Origin: Thermoguttaceae bacterium | Lineage (GTDB): Bacteria > Planctomycetota > Planctomycetia > Pirellulales > Thermoguttaceae | NCBI GenBank assembly: GCA_025060325.1 | Contig: JANXBW010000001.1 | Span: forward strand, 186,001-250,000 | Direction: 5' to 3' | DNA length: 64,000 bases | In this document: positions 36,417 to 46,142 of the stretch, one piece after another | Position numbering within the stretch: the stretch's first letter is position 1 | Layout: each line of letters starts with the position of its first letter | Program-made: the position numbers and the translations under genes | The notes under the pieces: generated by a model | Seen by the model: the letters and a program-made list of their open reading frames with translations, nothing else | Told to the model about the DNA's origin: nothing | Databases searched by the model: none

Positions 36417-38159
36417 TCAAGCTGCTCCTTCTGACTTGGGCTGCCGGTGACGCCTGATCCACGAGATAAGTTGCCTTGTCGACGAATTCTCCGAAGGGAT
36501 CGGTCCGTCAGCCTGCTCAATGGCAGGCAACAACCGCGAGGCGAGCTGCTTCCCAAGCTCCACTCCAAACTGGTCGAAGCTGTTAATGTCCCAGATCACC
36601 CCCTGGACGAACACCTTGTGCTCGTAAATGGCAATCAGCTTCCCCAAAGTGGGCGGATCAAGCCGTTCGGCAAGGAGCGTATTACTCGGGCGATTACCGG
36701 GGAAGAACCGATGCGGCACCAAATCCCGGCGGAAGGGCATTCCTGTGCGCTCGCATTCTTGCCGAAGCTCACGTTCTGCCTCTGCCTCGGTCTTTCCAAT
36801 GGCAAGCGCCTCCGTCTGGGCTACCAAATTAGCCAGAAGCTTGGCGTGATGGTCCTTTAAGGGATAAACACTCTCCGCAAATCCGATGAAATCGCATGGG
36901 ATTATTTCCGTCCCCTGATGAAGAAGTTGAAAGAAAGCGTGTTGACCATTGGTCCCTGGTTCGCCCCAGACGACGGGCCCCGTGCTCCACTGAACAAACT
37001 CTTCCCCTTGGATCGGCCGAAGTCGCGCTTGCTTGCCATTTGATTCCATATCCAGCTGCTGGAGATAGGCCGGGAACCGCACTAACAGTTGACAATAAGG
37101 CAGGACAGCATAGGAGTGAAACCCAAAGAAATTGATGTACCAAATGCCTAGAAGGGCAAGGATCACGGGAATATTTTGCCGAAAAGGCCGGCGGCGGAAG
37201 TGCTCGTCGATTTGCCAAGCCCCATCCAAGAATGCCAAAAAATTCTCTGGCCCCACCGCAATGGCCAGGGGTAGTCCAATGGCCGACCAGACACTATAGC
37301 GTCCCCCGACCCAATCCCAAAACAAAAACAAATTCTCGTCCGGGTCGATGCCGAACTCTGCCACCCTTTGAGGATTAGCCGACACGGCCACAAAATGCTT
37401 GGCTAAAGCTTCGCGCTCGGCCTGCGGGGACCTGTTTGGCAGCGAACTAAAAAGCCATTGCCGAGCCGCCACGGCGTTGGCTGTGGTCTCCAAAGTGGTG
37501 AAGGTCTTGCTTGCCACAATAAAGAGCGTTTCGGCCGGGTCTAAGCCCTGCAAGGCCTCCGCCAAGTGACTTCCGTCGATGTTGGAGACGAAGCGGAACG
37601 TCAATCGCCGGTCAGAGTAGGGGCGGAGGGCCTCCACCGCCATGGCCGGCCCCAAATCGGAACCCCCAATCCCGATGTTGACAATATTGCGGATAGGTTT
37701 TCCGCTCCACCCGCGGCGCTCCAACTGGCGAATTTGTTGAGCAAACCGGCAAACTTTTTCCAACACAGGGAGCACCCCCGGCCCGCCTTTTACAGATTGC
37801 ATGACATCCTCACCGTTGACGATCAGGGGCGTGGCCGAGCGGTTCCGCAAGGCGGTGTGAAGAACTGCCCGGCCCTCCGTCGCGTTGATCGGCTGGCCGG
37901 TCAGCATCGCCTCGATTGCTTCGCGAAGCCCGATTTCGCGGCTTTCTGCCAGGCGAAGAAGAAGCTCAAGCGTGCGATCTGTGATCCGATTCTTGGAGAA
38001 GTCCAGAAAAATGCCGCAGTCTTCGATGGAGAACCGTTCGGCCCGGCCAGGATCTTCGCGAAACAGATTTCGCAGATGAAGATCCTTCACTTCCCGAAAG
38101 TGCTCCACCAAGGCTTGCCACTCGGGTAGCGCCGTCAATTTCCTGCGACTCTCACTCAC
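36417..38159 (-). CDS. pgi: Glucose-6-phosphate isomerase
   Basis: 580 aa from GTG 38159, which has GAAGGA nine bases upstream; the track start (TTG 38180) adds seven residues. It is the long E. coli-type isomerase: IFLDFSKNRITDRTLELLLRLA, INATEGRAVLHTALRNRS, NIGIGGSDLGPAMAVEAL (sugar-phosphate binding), FRFVSNIDGSHLAEAL, FIVASKTFTTLETTANA, WDWVGGRYSVWSAIGLPLAIAVG, NQHAFFQLLHQGTEIIPCDFIG-type block, and the signature SFDQFGVELGKQLAS. It interconverts glucose-6-phosphate and fructose-6-phosphate in the cytoplasm. It converges with the subunit-IV-like gene with only an eight-base gap. Confidence 0.97.
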   Translation of the reverse strand: MSESRRKLTALPEWQALVEHFREVKDLHLRNLFREDPGRAERFSIEDCGIFLDFSKNRITDRTLELLLRLAESREIGLREAIEAMLTGQPINATEGRAVLHTALRNRSATPLIVNGEDVMQSVKGGPGVLPVLEKVCRFAQQIRQLERRGWSGKPIRNIVNIGIGGSDLGPAMAVEALRPYSDRRLTFRFVSNIDGSHLAEALQGLDPAETLFIVASKTFTTLETTANAVAARQWLFSSLPNRSPQAEREALAKHFVAVSANPQRVAEFGIDPDENLFLFWDWVGGRYSVWSAIGLPLAIAVGPENFLAFLDGAWQIDEHFRRRPFRQNIPVILALLGIWYINFFGFHSYAVLPYCQLLVRFPAYLQQLDMESNGKQARLRPIQGEEFVQWSTGPVVWGEPGTNGQHAFFQLLHQGTEIIPCDFIGFAESVYPLKDHHAKLLANLVAQTEALAIGKTEAEAERELRQECERTGMPFRRDLVPHRFFPGNRPSNTLLAERLDPPTLGKLIAIYEHKVFVQGVIWDINSFDQFGVELGKQLASRLLPAIEQADGPIPSENSSTRQLISWIRRHRQPKSEGAA

Positions 38160-38506
38160 TGTCCACGATCCTTCTAGCAAGGTAATTGCTTACAAACCGA
38201 TCCACCAAACCATTGAGAACTCGCCGCGCCGGGCATGCCAGCCAAAAAGGCCGGGGAACTCATGCTCGCAGAAACCTGCCAATCTAGCCCACGCGAGCGA
38301 CGGCACCTCCCGCCGCCCACCAAGTTATCGATCCCACTCGGTGCGGCATCTTCTCCGCAAAGCTATGCGGCCCCGGAAGAAAAAACATCCCGGGAAAGAT
38401 AGGCCCGGAAGATTTTACCGCATGGCACCGCTAGTGGGCGTCCGGATCCCCTTTTCGGGGAGACCGACCGGAGCGTACGGCAAATTGTTTGGCAAGTGGT
38501 CCAGGC

Positions 38507-38520
38507 TTTTCCCGGGAAAA
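38507..38520. repeat. 14-bp perfect palindrome TTTTCCCGGGAAAA
   Basis: The core TCCCGGGAAA recurs at 38388-38397. This could be a protein-binding site or coincidence; nothing else supports it. Confidence 0.4.
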
Positions 38521-39163
38521 CCAGTAGGCATGCGGTGCAGCATTCATGTCTGCGGCCGCTGGCCCAACCGTGCTGGGTTAACTGCAGGTCACCGACCCAC
38601 CCAGCCTACCCCCCGGTGGCAAGTAACAAGCTGGGGTCACGAGCTGGCAAAGTACTGCTTCGCCGCGAGGTCGTCCGCCAGCGGAGGCAGGCCTACGGCG
38701 ATCACTACCTTGGCCGCCCGGGTGCCCCAGCTAAGCAAGAAATATCCTCAAAAGCCAAGATTTTTCGCCTAAGGCCGCGGGCAAGTCCCACCCTTAACTA
38801 ATGAGAACGCAGGACAGGCTCATGATCCCCCAAGTGATTGCCATCGATGGGCTTCGATGGCCTTTACCGTTAAAAGAACTCTCGGGACAAACCGCTCTGG
38901 GCCCCAGCGACCCAGTTCGTCCAGAAAAAGCCCAGAATGCATTGCGAAATCTCCGCCTGGCCACTCCGGCCCCAAATGGTGGGGGAAGCTCTCGCCGACA
39001 TCTGCCCGTCGGTGAGATTCTGTGCTGGTAACACAGGTCACCTCAAGGGCGCGGTCAACCCCCCTGTAGTTTTGGTCAGCTATCCCTAAAGGTGGGACGG
39101 TCGCCAAAAACGGGCATCTTAACCCTGCCCAATTCAAGTCAGCAAGGATATACATTAAACTGA

Positions 39164-39193
39164 TTGATTTAGTGCATAATTGTTTGCTATTGC
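39164..39193 (+). promoter_or_regulatory. Candidate promoter for the M16 protease gene
   Basis: TTGATT, 18 bases, then TGcTATTGC (an extended -10-like element) within an AT-rich block about 145 bp before ATG 39337. The match is partial and read by eye. Confidence 0.25.
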
Positions 39194-39218
39194 GACATTA
39201 CGACAGAGCGGCTTTTCC

Positions 39219-39244
39219 CCGATAAAAAAGCTAAGTTTTTTCGG
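39219..39244 (+). repeat. A6/T6 hairpin in the M16 leader
   Basis: CCGATAAAAAAGCTAAGTTTTTTCGG can fold with a CCG/CGG base and six A-T pairs around a small loop, with a two-base bulge. It is followed by CGGCTGATT, which recurs 74 bp downstream at 39316-39324. It could be a leader structure or operator. Confidence 0.4.
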
Positions 39245-39336
39245 CTGATTGTGACCGCGGCGTTTCCGCTACCCAGTAAAATGACCGAACTCCACCCCGT
39301 AACGCCAAACGAAATCGGCTGATTTTTGCCGCACGC

Positions 39337-42189
39337 ATGGTTGCTACTATGAGGATTTACCGAATGGCCCAGTCATATCGCGCGGTACCCCAACTTTTGG
39401 CATGGACAGACCATCACCGCTTCGCCAAGGCGCCCTTCCTTCGGGGGACTGTTTCAGTTCAATTGGTGCTGCTTGTGGTGGCAAGTCCGTTGCTAACTGT
39501 CGCGTTCGGTGAGCGATCAACTCGGGGAGAGCAGATGAACCAAACCCGCAGGGACGATCCTCGCGGCCAAGCTGTGGCAGTGGCCATCGAACAAGTTGAG
39601 ACACAAAGTGCCAGTCAGGATTTGGCGGGTTACCAAAGCATCCGGCGGTTGCCCAAGGCCACGACCCTGGCAACGCTACACAACGGGTTAACGGTAATCG
39701 TACAAGAGAATCACGCGGCCCCGGTCGCCACTGTCCGCTGCTACGTTCGCAATACCGGCAGCGCTTTCGAAGGCAAACACTTGGGCGCCGGCATCAGTCA
39801 TGTCTTGGAGCACGTGGTCTCTGGCGGAACAACCACTCGGCGATCCGAAAAGGAAATTGAGCAAATTATCGACTCAATCGGCGGCGCCTCCAATGCATTC
39901 ACTTCCTTAGATGTAACCGGATATTACATCGACTGCCCAGCCAAGCATGTGTTTACGGCGCTTGAGCTTATCGCTGATGCCATGCAGCGATGCGCCTTTG
40001 CCCCGGAGGAATTCGAGCGGGAACTTAAGGTGGTTCGGCAAGAGCTCGCTGACGGAGAGGTGAACCGCCGCCGCGTGCAGTGGAATCTCCTAAGTCAAAT
40101 CCTGTACCTTGAGCATCCGGCTCGCCATCCCATCATTGGCTATGCCGACGTGTTGATGCGCACCACCAACGAGGAAATCATCGCCTTTTATCGCGAGCGG
40201 TATGTTCCCAACAACCAGGTGGTGGTTGTAGTGGGAGATGTCAACACGGAGGCGATTCTGGGTGCCGTGGCGCGCTTATGGGGCGAAGCCGCGCGCGGGT
40301 CGGAGGTTTTCCTCCCGATGCCGGATGAGCCGCTCCCCTTAACCCCTCGGGAAGCCTGGCGGGAAATGGACGGCAAGACCTTCGACCTGGTGGTAGCCTG
40401 GCCGACTATTCGCCTGGGGCATCCCGATTTATACCCCCTGGACCTTGCCGCGTTTATTCTCACGGAAGGGGAAAGCTCCCGGTTAGTCCGCAAATTGCGT
40501 TATGAGCGTCAGCTGGCCCTAAGTGTCCGCGCAAGTAGCTACACACCTCATTTCGTGCGGGGGTGGTTCGGGATTTTCGCCGTTGCTTCTCCCGAAACTT
40601 GGCAGGAAGCGGAAGCGGAGATCCTCAAAGAGGTTTACCGACTTCGTGAGGAATTGGTAACTGCAGAAGAGCTTACCCGGGCGAAAAAGCAGAAGTTGAC
40701 GGAACACCTTTTCGCCCAGCAGCGAGTCCAGGCCGCAGCAAGCAGCTTGGCAACCAGCTTCTTGGCTACAGGGGATCCGCTTTTCGACGATCGATACGTG
40801 GAAGAAATTCAAAAAGTCACGGCGGAGGAAATTCGCCAGGTCGCACAGCGTTACTTTCTACCGGAGCGGCTCTGCCGGGTGGTGATCGCTCCCAAGGGTT
40901 ATCACTCACCAAAACCCGAGACTGTCACTTCCCCCGTGGAAGGGGCTGTTCAAGTCCATCGGTTGTCTAATGGTCTTCGCGTCCTGGTTAAACGACAGGC
41001 GCACCTGCCCATTGTGAACGTGCAAGTGTATGTCTTGGGCGGCGCCCTTGTCGACGAGCCAACGGTGGCCGGGCGTGCCTCCCTTCTGGCGGCAATGCTT
41101 TCCAAGGGAACCGATCGCTATTCCGCCCAGCAGATTGCCGAATTCTTCGACAGCCTGGGGGCGGAATTCTCTATTCAGGCAGGGCGAAACACGATTAACG
41201 CAACCCTAACTGTTTTGCGCGACGACCTCCCCCGGGCGATGGAGGTGCTTAGCGAGTGCATGCTCCGCTCCACGTTGCCGCCCGAGGAATTCCAGAAGGT
41301 TAAGCAGCTTGCCCTTCAGGCAATTGCCCGCCGGAGCGATGACCCTCACCAGGAAATCGCGGAATTGCTTGCCGATAATCTTCCGGCAAACTCCCCCTAC
41401 CATGTGGTCCTAGGGGGCAAACGAGAAACAGTAGAGCGGCTGACCGTGGATGATCTTCGCCAATACATCCGGCAATTCTTTGTGCCGGAAAACATGCTCG
41501 TCACCGTCTTCGGGGACATCGAACCGGAGGCAGCACTGAAACTGGTCGAGAGCTGTTTTGGTGGCATGGCGCCAGCTGACAAGCCGCCCGAAATCTCGTT
41601 CGATTACCCAAATGCGATTCCTGAAAAAGTCCACAGGCACAAACAGACCGGGAAGGAAACCGGACTGGTGATGCTGGCCTTCCCGGGTGCCAGCTACCTC
41701 GAGGCCGATCGGTACGCCGCCTTAATGGTCCTTGATGCCGTGATGTCCGGGTATAACTACCCGGGTGGTTGGCTCCACAATGAGCTGCGCGGAGCCGGTC
41801 TTGTCTACATGGTGCACGCTTTCCAGATGACTGGGCCTGCGCCCGGATATTTAGTGTTTATTGCGCAAACGGATCCGGGGAGACTCAGCGAGGTCATCGA
41901 GCGTATCTGGCGAAATATCGAGCGAGCCAAATCAGGCGACATTACGGAAGAGGAGGTCGCCACGGCGAAACAAATGATCGTCAACCTGCGCGCTCAGGAA
42001 AAAACAACGCTTGCTTCCCAGGCAGCGCAGGCCGCTTTGGATGAACTCTTCGGTCTCGGGCATGAGTACGATAGAACGTTTGACGCTCGCATCGAAGCCG
42101 TCACTCGTGGGGACGTTGTCCAAGTGGCCCGGGAAGTCTTTAGCCGAAATTACGTGCTCGTGACCACTTCGCCCGCTGCAGCCCAGTAA
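39337..42189 (+). CDS. M16 (pitrilysin-like) zinc metalloprotease with two tandem modules
   Basis: 950 aa with a hydrophobic signal near residues 38-57 (VSVQLVLLVVASPLLTVAFG), so exported. Module 1 (about 105-540) carries the inverted zinc motif HVLEH (His155, Glu158, His159) and the third ligand Glu236 in VVRQELADGE, with the classic 76-residue spacing. Module 2 (about 550-945) keeps the fold (LRVLVKRQAHLPIVNVQVYVLGG, FFVPENMLVTVFGDI) but has LLAAMLSKGT where the zinc motif should be, so it is inactive and shapes the chamber. Several ATGs (39337, 39349, 39364) precede the signal and the true start is uncertain. It degrades unfolded peptides outside the cytoplasm. Confidence 0.93.
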   Translation: MVATMRIYRMAQSYRAVPQLLAWTDHHRFAKAPFLRGTVSVQLVLLVVASPLLTVAFGERSTRGEQMNQTRRDDPRGQAVAVAIEQVETQSASQDLAGYQSIRRLPKATTLATLHNGLTVIVQENHAAPVATVRCYVRNTGSAFEGKHLGAGISHVLEHVVSGGTTTRRSEKEIEQIIDSIGGASNAFTSLDVTGYYIDCPAKHVFTALELIADAMQRCAFAPEEFERELKVVRQELADGEVNRRRVQWNLLSQILYLEHPARHPIIGYADVLMRTTNEEIIAFYRERYVPNNQVVVVVGDVNTEAILGAVARLWGEAARGSEVFLPMPDEPLPLTPREAWREMDGKTFDLVVAWPTIRLGHPDLYPLDLAAFILTEGESSRLVRKLRYERQLALSVRASSYTPHFVRGWFGIFAVASPETWQEAEAEILKEVYRLREELVTAEELTRAKKQKLTEHLFAQQRVQAAASSLATSFLATGDPLFDDRYVEEIQKVTAEEIRQVAQRYFLPERLCRVVIAPKGYHSPKPETVTSPVEGAVQVHRLSNGLRVLVKRQAHLPIVNVQVYVLGGALVDEPTVAGRASLLAAMLSKGTDRYSAQQIAEFFDSLGAEFSIQAGRNTINATLTVLRDDLPRAMEVLSECMLRSTLPPEEFQKVKQLALQAIARRSDDPHQEIAELLADNLPANSPYHVVLGGKRETVERLTVDDLRQYIRQFFVPENMLVTVFGDIEPEAALKLVESCFGGMAPADKPPEISFDYPNAIPEKVHRHKQTGKETGLVMLAFPGASYLEADRYAALMVLDAVMSGYNYPGGWLHNELRGAGLVYMVHAFQMTGPAPGYLVFIAQTDPGRLSEVIERIWRNIERAKSGDITEEEVATAKQMIVNLRAQEKTTLASQAAQAALDELFGLGHEYDRTFDARIEAVTRGDVVQVAREVFSRNYVLVTTSPAAAQ

Positions 42190-42587
42190 GAGAGAATCCA
42201 AAGAACTAAGAGATCCTCGCGGCCGTTTTGACCGCTCGGAACTGTTTTCGAAAACGAACCGTGTTCCCAAGGCTTGTTGGAGGTTAGGGGCGCACCGAGC
42301 GGCTTATGGACGATTCTGCCGTAAAAAAAAAAACGGCCCTTCTCCGCAGATCCGTGTTTTTGGCCACGCATCGCCTGCTTGCGGACCCAACCGGATAATC
42401 GGCCCGTGCGGAGAAAGCGCGGTAGCTCCGGAACTCCGGGAGCTAAGCGGCTCCAAAACTCGTGGATAAAGGCCGGCTAGGACCCGAGCTGAGGTTTGGA
42501 AAATAGCCGGAGCTTCCTGGTCCGATATCTGTTCGACCCTGCTCGGTAAGGCTCTTCCTCGGTATTCCGCTAGGCTAGGAAACCAGG
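42190..42587. other. Convergent intergenic region
   Basis: 398 bp between the 3' ends of the M16 protease and porin genes. It contains an A11 tract flanked by GCCGT/ACGGC (separate entry) and no ORF I can support. Confidence 0.4.
42318..42337 (-). terminator. Possible 3'-end element: poly-T tract inside GCCGT/ACGGC
   Basis: On the minus strand the porin transcript would reach GGGCCG followed by eleven U residues and ACGGC. The U-run suits transcript release, but the preceding GC hairpin is weak, so this is only a candidate. Confidence 0.3.
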
Positions 42588-44081
42588 TCAAAAGCTGTAC
42601 TTGGCGGCCACTTCAAAGTGATCGGAATCACCGGGTGCTCGACCCTGATAATGGGTGCGGAAGTGCTTATACTCAAAGCCCACAAGGAATTTTTGCGTTA
42701 GATCGTAGGTCAAATTGGCGTAAATGAAGTCGTTATACAACCGGCCCCCGATGTGGACGTCATTATTGATTGGGTCATCTATTCCGTAGCCCACGCGGGA
42801 ATGCAGTTGCTTGGTCCAGTCGTACCAAAGCTCCATCCATCCGCCAGAAGCACGGATAGCCCGGCCGGTTGTCGTGTTTATGCCTTGGACAATTCCGCCC
42901 ATGAACGGTGCCAAATTTGCTCCCGTAAAGAATTCGCCTTGGAAGCCGAATCGCTCGGTAATCGGCATATGGACATCCACGTTGAATGACCAAGTGCGTT
43001 CCTTGGTATCATCAACGTCAATTGCCGGGTTACGCTCGTAGAATTGCTCGCCAATGTGTCCAGAGCAACCAATGGTGATTGGCCGAGCCCCTTGACCCCG
43101 TTCCCCCAGAGTGACGGCAGTTCGCATCTGTATAACCGGCCAACCTTCGTGGTCGCCGTTTAGTCCCGGAGCCTCGTCCCACAAATTGGTTGCCACTGCT
43201 CCTTGGAGCGTCAATAGCATCCAGTCGGAAGCCGGAATGTACCGCTCATAGCGGAGCTGGGCACGACGATAGCCCAGGTTACCCACACCCCAACCGACCG
43301 AATACATCAACGTGTTTGGTAGCAAAGGAGACATGAGGTCCCAGGTCTGACCAGCCAAGATGCGGAAGTATTCGTTCTTGACCTCCAGGTAAGCATGCCG
43401 CAGCATAACGCTGGCCCGATTCTCCGACACTTGCACCGGCGAATAAAAGTCGATTTCCACTTTGCCCCCGCTTGGCGCGTCGCAGAAGAACGGGACCTTG
43501 GGACCGGTCACATCTAGGCCCAGTCGAGTAGCTCGAGCGCTTACGTGGAAAGCGTCGTAATCGCGGACGTCTGGCGAGTAAACATAGAGGACATAGTCTC
43601 CGTCTACAGTCCGCTGCGTTTCGTATGCCATGTTGAACCACAGGATGCCGTAAGGAACGATGCGATAATCACCTTTAGTCCAAGCCCATTTTTTGGCTTC
43701 CTCGCGAACCTGCTCTAACGTAACGGCCGGGGGTTGTGCTTTTTCCTCAGGGGCGGCGGTGAGCATCATCGGTGCCGAATAGGCTGCGTCGGGAACGGGC
43801 GTGGGCGAGGGAGAAGTCATCGGCGCTGCCGGCTGACCGGTGAAGGAGGGGTCAGGCAGTGGAGCGGACACCAGTTGGGGAGCTGTAGCCGGGGCAGCAC
43901 CCGGCGCACTTGGGAGCATCAGTCCCGCTTCTGGAGAAGGCATAGGCTGGCCAGGCTGACTCGGCCAACCCGCGTAAACTCCGTGCTCCGCTTGACCAAA
44001 GGCTGTTGATTCCTCACCGCATGTGAAAAACACACTTGCCGCGACCAAAAAAGGCATTGCGAATGCCAATCTGCGAGCCAT
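42588..44081 (-). CDS. Outer-membrane beta-barrel porin-like protein (DcaP-like)
   Basis: 497 aa. Signal peptide (LAFAMPFLVAASVFFTCG), then a Pro/Ala/Ser-rich linker to about residue 110, a short helical stretch (LEQVREEAKKWAWTKGDYRIVPYG), then amphipathic strands: ILWFNMAYETQRTVDGDYVLYVY, HVSARATRLGLDVTGP, GKVEIDFYS, SVMLRHAYLEVKNEYFRILAGQTWDLMSPLLPNTL. The last residues are HFEVAAKYSF, a terminal Phe typical of BAM-inserted barrels. The pattern matches DcaP-type trimeric porins. GGAAGGA before ATG 44081 supports the start. It would take up small solutes through the outer membrane; the substrate is not predictable here. Confidence 0.8.
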   Translation of the reverse strand: MARRLAFAMPFLVAASVFFTCGEESTAFGQAEHGVYAGWPSQPGQPMPSPEAGLMLPSAPGAAPATAPQLVSAPLPDPSFTGQPAAPMTSPSPTPVPDAAYSAPMMLTAAPEEKAQPPAVTLEQVREEAKKWAWTKGDYRIVPYGILWFNMAYETQRTVDGDYVLYVYSPDVRDYDAFHVSARATRLGLDVTGPKVPFFCDAPSGGKVEIDFYSPVQVSENRASVMLRHAYLEVKNEYFRILAGQTWDLMSPLLPNTLMYSVGWGVGNLGYRRAQLRYERYIPASDWMLLTLQGAVATNLWDEAPGLNGDHEGWPVIQMRTAVTLGERGQGARPITIGCSGHIGEQFYERNPAIDVDDTKERTWSFNVDVHMPITERFGFQGEFFTGANLAPFMGGIVQGINTTTGRAIRASGGWMELWYDWTKQLHSRVGYGIDDPINNDVHIGGRLYNDFIYANLTYDLTQKFLVGFEYKHFRTHYQGRAPGDSDHFEVAAKYSF

Positions 44082-45104
44082 TGTTCGTCCTTCCTTGGAC
44101 CCGGGAGTCCGTCGTGGTAACCAACGGTTATGGAATCTGTTCCATCCTTGGGGATATCCTTATTGGACACTCAACGCCCATTGTGTTGCCCAACTATTCT
44201 TGGGACAGGGCAGAGAATCACTCCCATCGTCGCCCTGAATGTTGCTTTTCGGGCGCCCCTCAGCCCTTTTGAATAGCGGGCTTGTAAAAGGAATCTGACC
44301 CTTGATGCTGACGCCTTAACTCGAGTCCATGCTTGATAGCCCACTTATGCCGGTCGGCCGCCCTAAAGGGGGGGGATCCAAGCAGTGTCTGACACCACGG
44401 CCAAGATCCCGAGATATCGCGGCATGCGCACACCACCGCCAATTTCTTGTTCCAGCAAGATCTGGTTGGAACTTTTCCCCAGAGGGAAGCAAATTTTCTC
44501 CGGATAGCGCTATCCATTTTTTTCGCAACCTACCCAGATTATCGGAAACCGCAGACAGACGTGATAGTGTTGAATCTGTCCCACACTTAACTACTCCCCC
44601 CTGTAAAGTCGGCGAGGTCTTTTCCAATTCATAAGCGCGGTAATCATTTTTGGAATGACCGGAATTTTCGGCATTTTCTTAGCATGTACGAAGAGACCCC
44701 ACCTGGCACAATGTAGAAAGGTCACACGGGGATTTCCGGGCAACTAGCGACGGTGAGGTTTAGCCCCCATGGCCGCGGAATGCCCCGCAAGAAGGGCGAT
44801 TAAAACTTGGTTCTTCGCCCTCACCTCCGGGCGCCGGTTGGGTACCCAATAAACAAAGCCATCAGCGGTGGAGTCGCTCCAGGTCCTAAAGGTACGTTCG
44901 GCCAGGGTTATCGGTGGAATTGGAAAGATTTCGAACCTTTGGGAAAATGCTCCCTTATCCAAGCCATCTGTCCCGTACGCCGAGTGAGTGGTTCCCAAGG
45001 ATTAGGCGCTCAGCAAGCTAGATTAGTAGTTCTGGGATATCTGCAAAAGCAGGGCAATTTAACCTGACCAGGCAATCCTGTTAGATGGCCAGACAGAAAG
45101 TGCA
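44082..45104. other. 1.0-kb region without a coding gene; contains an orphan terminator-like hairpin
   Basis: Sits between porin (minus) and ruvB (plus). ORFs here lack domains and ribosome sites. The hairpin at 44502-44523 is noted separately. A T-arm-like stretch on the minus strand (44924-44940) does not extend to a tRNA. Confidence 0.45.
44502..44523 (+). terminator. Palindrome plus T-run (terminator-like), no upstream plus-strand gene
   Basis: GGATAGCGCTATCC is a 14-bp perfect palindrome; as RNA it gives a GGATA/TATCC stem with a GCGC loop, followed by A and seven T residues. This is the classical intrinsic terminator layout, but no plus-strand gene lies within 2 kb upstream, so it may end a small RNA or be an operator. 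Confidence 0.45.
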
Positions 45105-46142
45105 ATGGCACGTCAGCCCGTCTATAACCGGCACGTAGACACGGACGAGGTCGATCGACTCCTGCGCCCTCAGCGGATGGCCGAGATGGTCGGGCAGCGA
45201 GCGGTTTATGAAAGGCTGATGATCGCAATCGACTCCGCCCGAAAACGGGGCGAGCCCCTGGGGCACATCCTTTTTGACGGTCCACCTGGCCTGGGTAAAA
45301 CCACCTTTGCCCTGTGCATCCCCCGCGAATTGGGTGTCCCCGTTCAAATTGCAAGTGGCGCCAACCTCAAAGCCCCCAAGGACCTGCTCCCCTACCTGAC
45401 CAATGCAGAGGCCCGTTCCGTTCTTTTCATCGACGAGATCCACCGGATGCAAAAAGCGGTCGAGGAATTTCTTTATCCGGCGATGGAGGACTTTCGGATT
45501 GATATCACCTTGGGCGAGGGTGTCAACGCGCGGACGATTAATATGCGACTTCGCCCGTTTACCCTCATCGGTGCTACAACGCGCAGTGGACTGTTGTCAG
45601 CACCGCTGCGCGACAGATTCCAAATGAGGGAGCACCTGGATTTTTATAGCACGGAGGAGCTTGCGGAAATTGTTCGGCGAAATGCGATCAAACTCGGCGT
45701 GGAGATCACGCCGGAGGCCTGCCAGGAAATTGCCGCCCGAAGTCGAGGCACGCCACGACTTGCCAACAACCGGTTGCGTTGGGTGCGTGACTTCGCGGTG
45801 AGCCGGGCGCGGGGCAAAGTCACTTTGAGCGTCGCTCAAGATGCCCTGGAAATGCTGGGAATTGACCGTTTAGGTCTTGATCCACAGGACCGACGCTATT
45901 TGGAGACAATTGCCCGAGTTTTCAACGGCGGCCCTGTTGGAGTAGAAGCAGTGGCCCATACAATGAACCTGATGCCAGACACGCTTGTGGACGAAGTCGA
46001 GCCTTATCTTTTGCGGGCGGAACTGATCGTACGCACACCGCGGGGAAGACGGCTGACCGCAGCTGGGTACAATCATTTGGGGCTTAAACCCCCATCACCT
46101 TCCGCCCCAACGGAACCCACCTTGTTTGACGTTGCCGAATAA
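45105..46142 (+). CDS. ruvB: Holliday junction branch migration helicase RuvB
   Basis: 345 aa, full length. N-terminal LLRPQRMAEMVGQRAVYERLMIAIDSARKRGEPLGHILFDGPPGLGKTTFA (Walker A), VLFIDEIHRMQKAVEEFLYPAMEDF (Walker B and sensor region), FTLIGATTRSGLLSAPLRDRFQMREHLDFYS (sensor 1 and arginine-finger loop), RGTPRLANNRLRWVRDFA (sensor 2), and a winged-helix C-terminus ending LIVRTPRGRRLT. RuvB hexamers drive branch migration with RuvA; the resolvase is RuvC. Neither ruvA nor ruvC is adjacent, so the genes are dispersed. The RuvX-type nuclease at 55420 belongs to a different family. Confidence 0.97.
   Translation: MARQPVYNRHVDTDEVDRLLRPQRMAEMVGQRAVYERLMIAIDSARKRGEPLGHILFDGPPGLGKTTFALCIPRELGVPVQIASGANLKAPKDLLPYLTNAEARSVLFIDEIHRMQKAVEEFLYPAMEDFRIDITLGEGVNARTINMRLRPFTLIGATTRSGLLSAPLRDRFQMREHLDFYSTEELAEIVRRNAIKLGVEITPEACQEIAARSRGTPRLANNRLRWVRDFAVSRARGKVTLSVAQDALEMLGIDRLGLDPQDRRYLETIARVFNGGPVGVEAVAHTMNLMPDTLVDEVEPYLLRAELIVRTPRGRRLTAAGYNHLGLKPPSPSAPTEPTLFDVAE

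Larger units (their letters stand above)
38160..39336. other. 1.2-kb gene-free divergent region with palindrome and AT-rich end
   Basis: Lies between pgi (minus) and the M16 protease gene (plus). The first 900 bp is GC-rich and contains two copies of TCCCGGGAAA. The last 200 bp becomes AT-rich, with a candidate promoter and a repeated CGGCTGATT motif (listed separately). No ORF here has recognisable features. Confidence 0.5.

Noticed and set aside
44924-44940. tRNA T-arm-like AAAGGTTCGAAATCTTT on the minus strand
   Set aside because: The stem pairs, but no matching acceptor stem, anticodon arm or D-arm is found in the expected 70 bases upstream.
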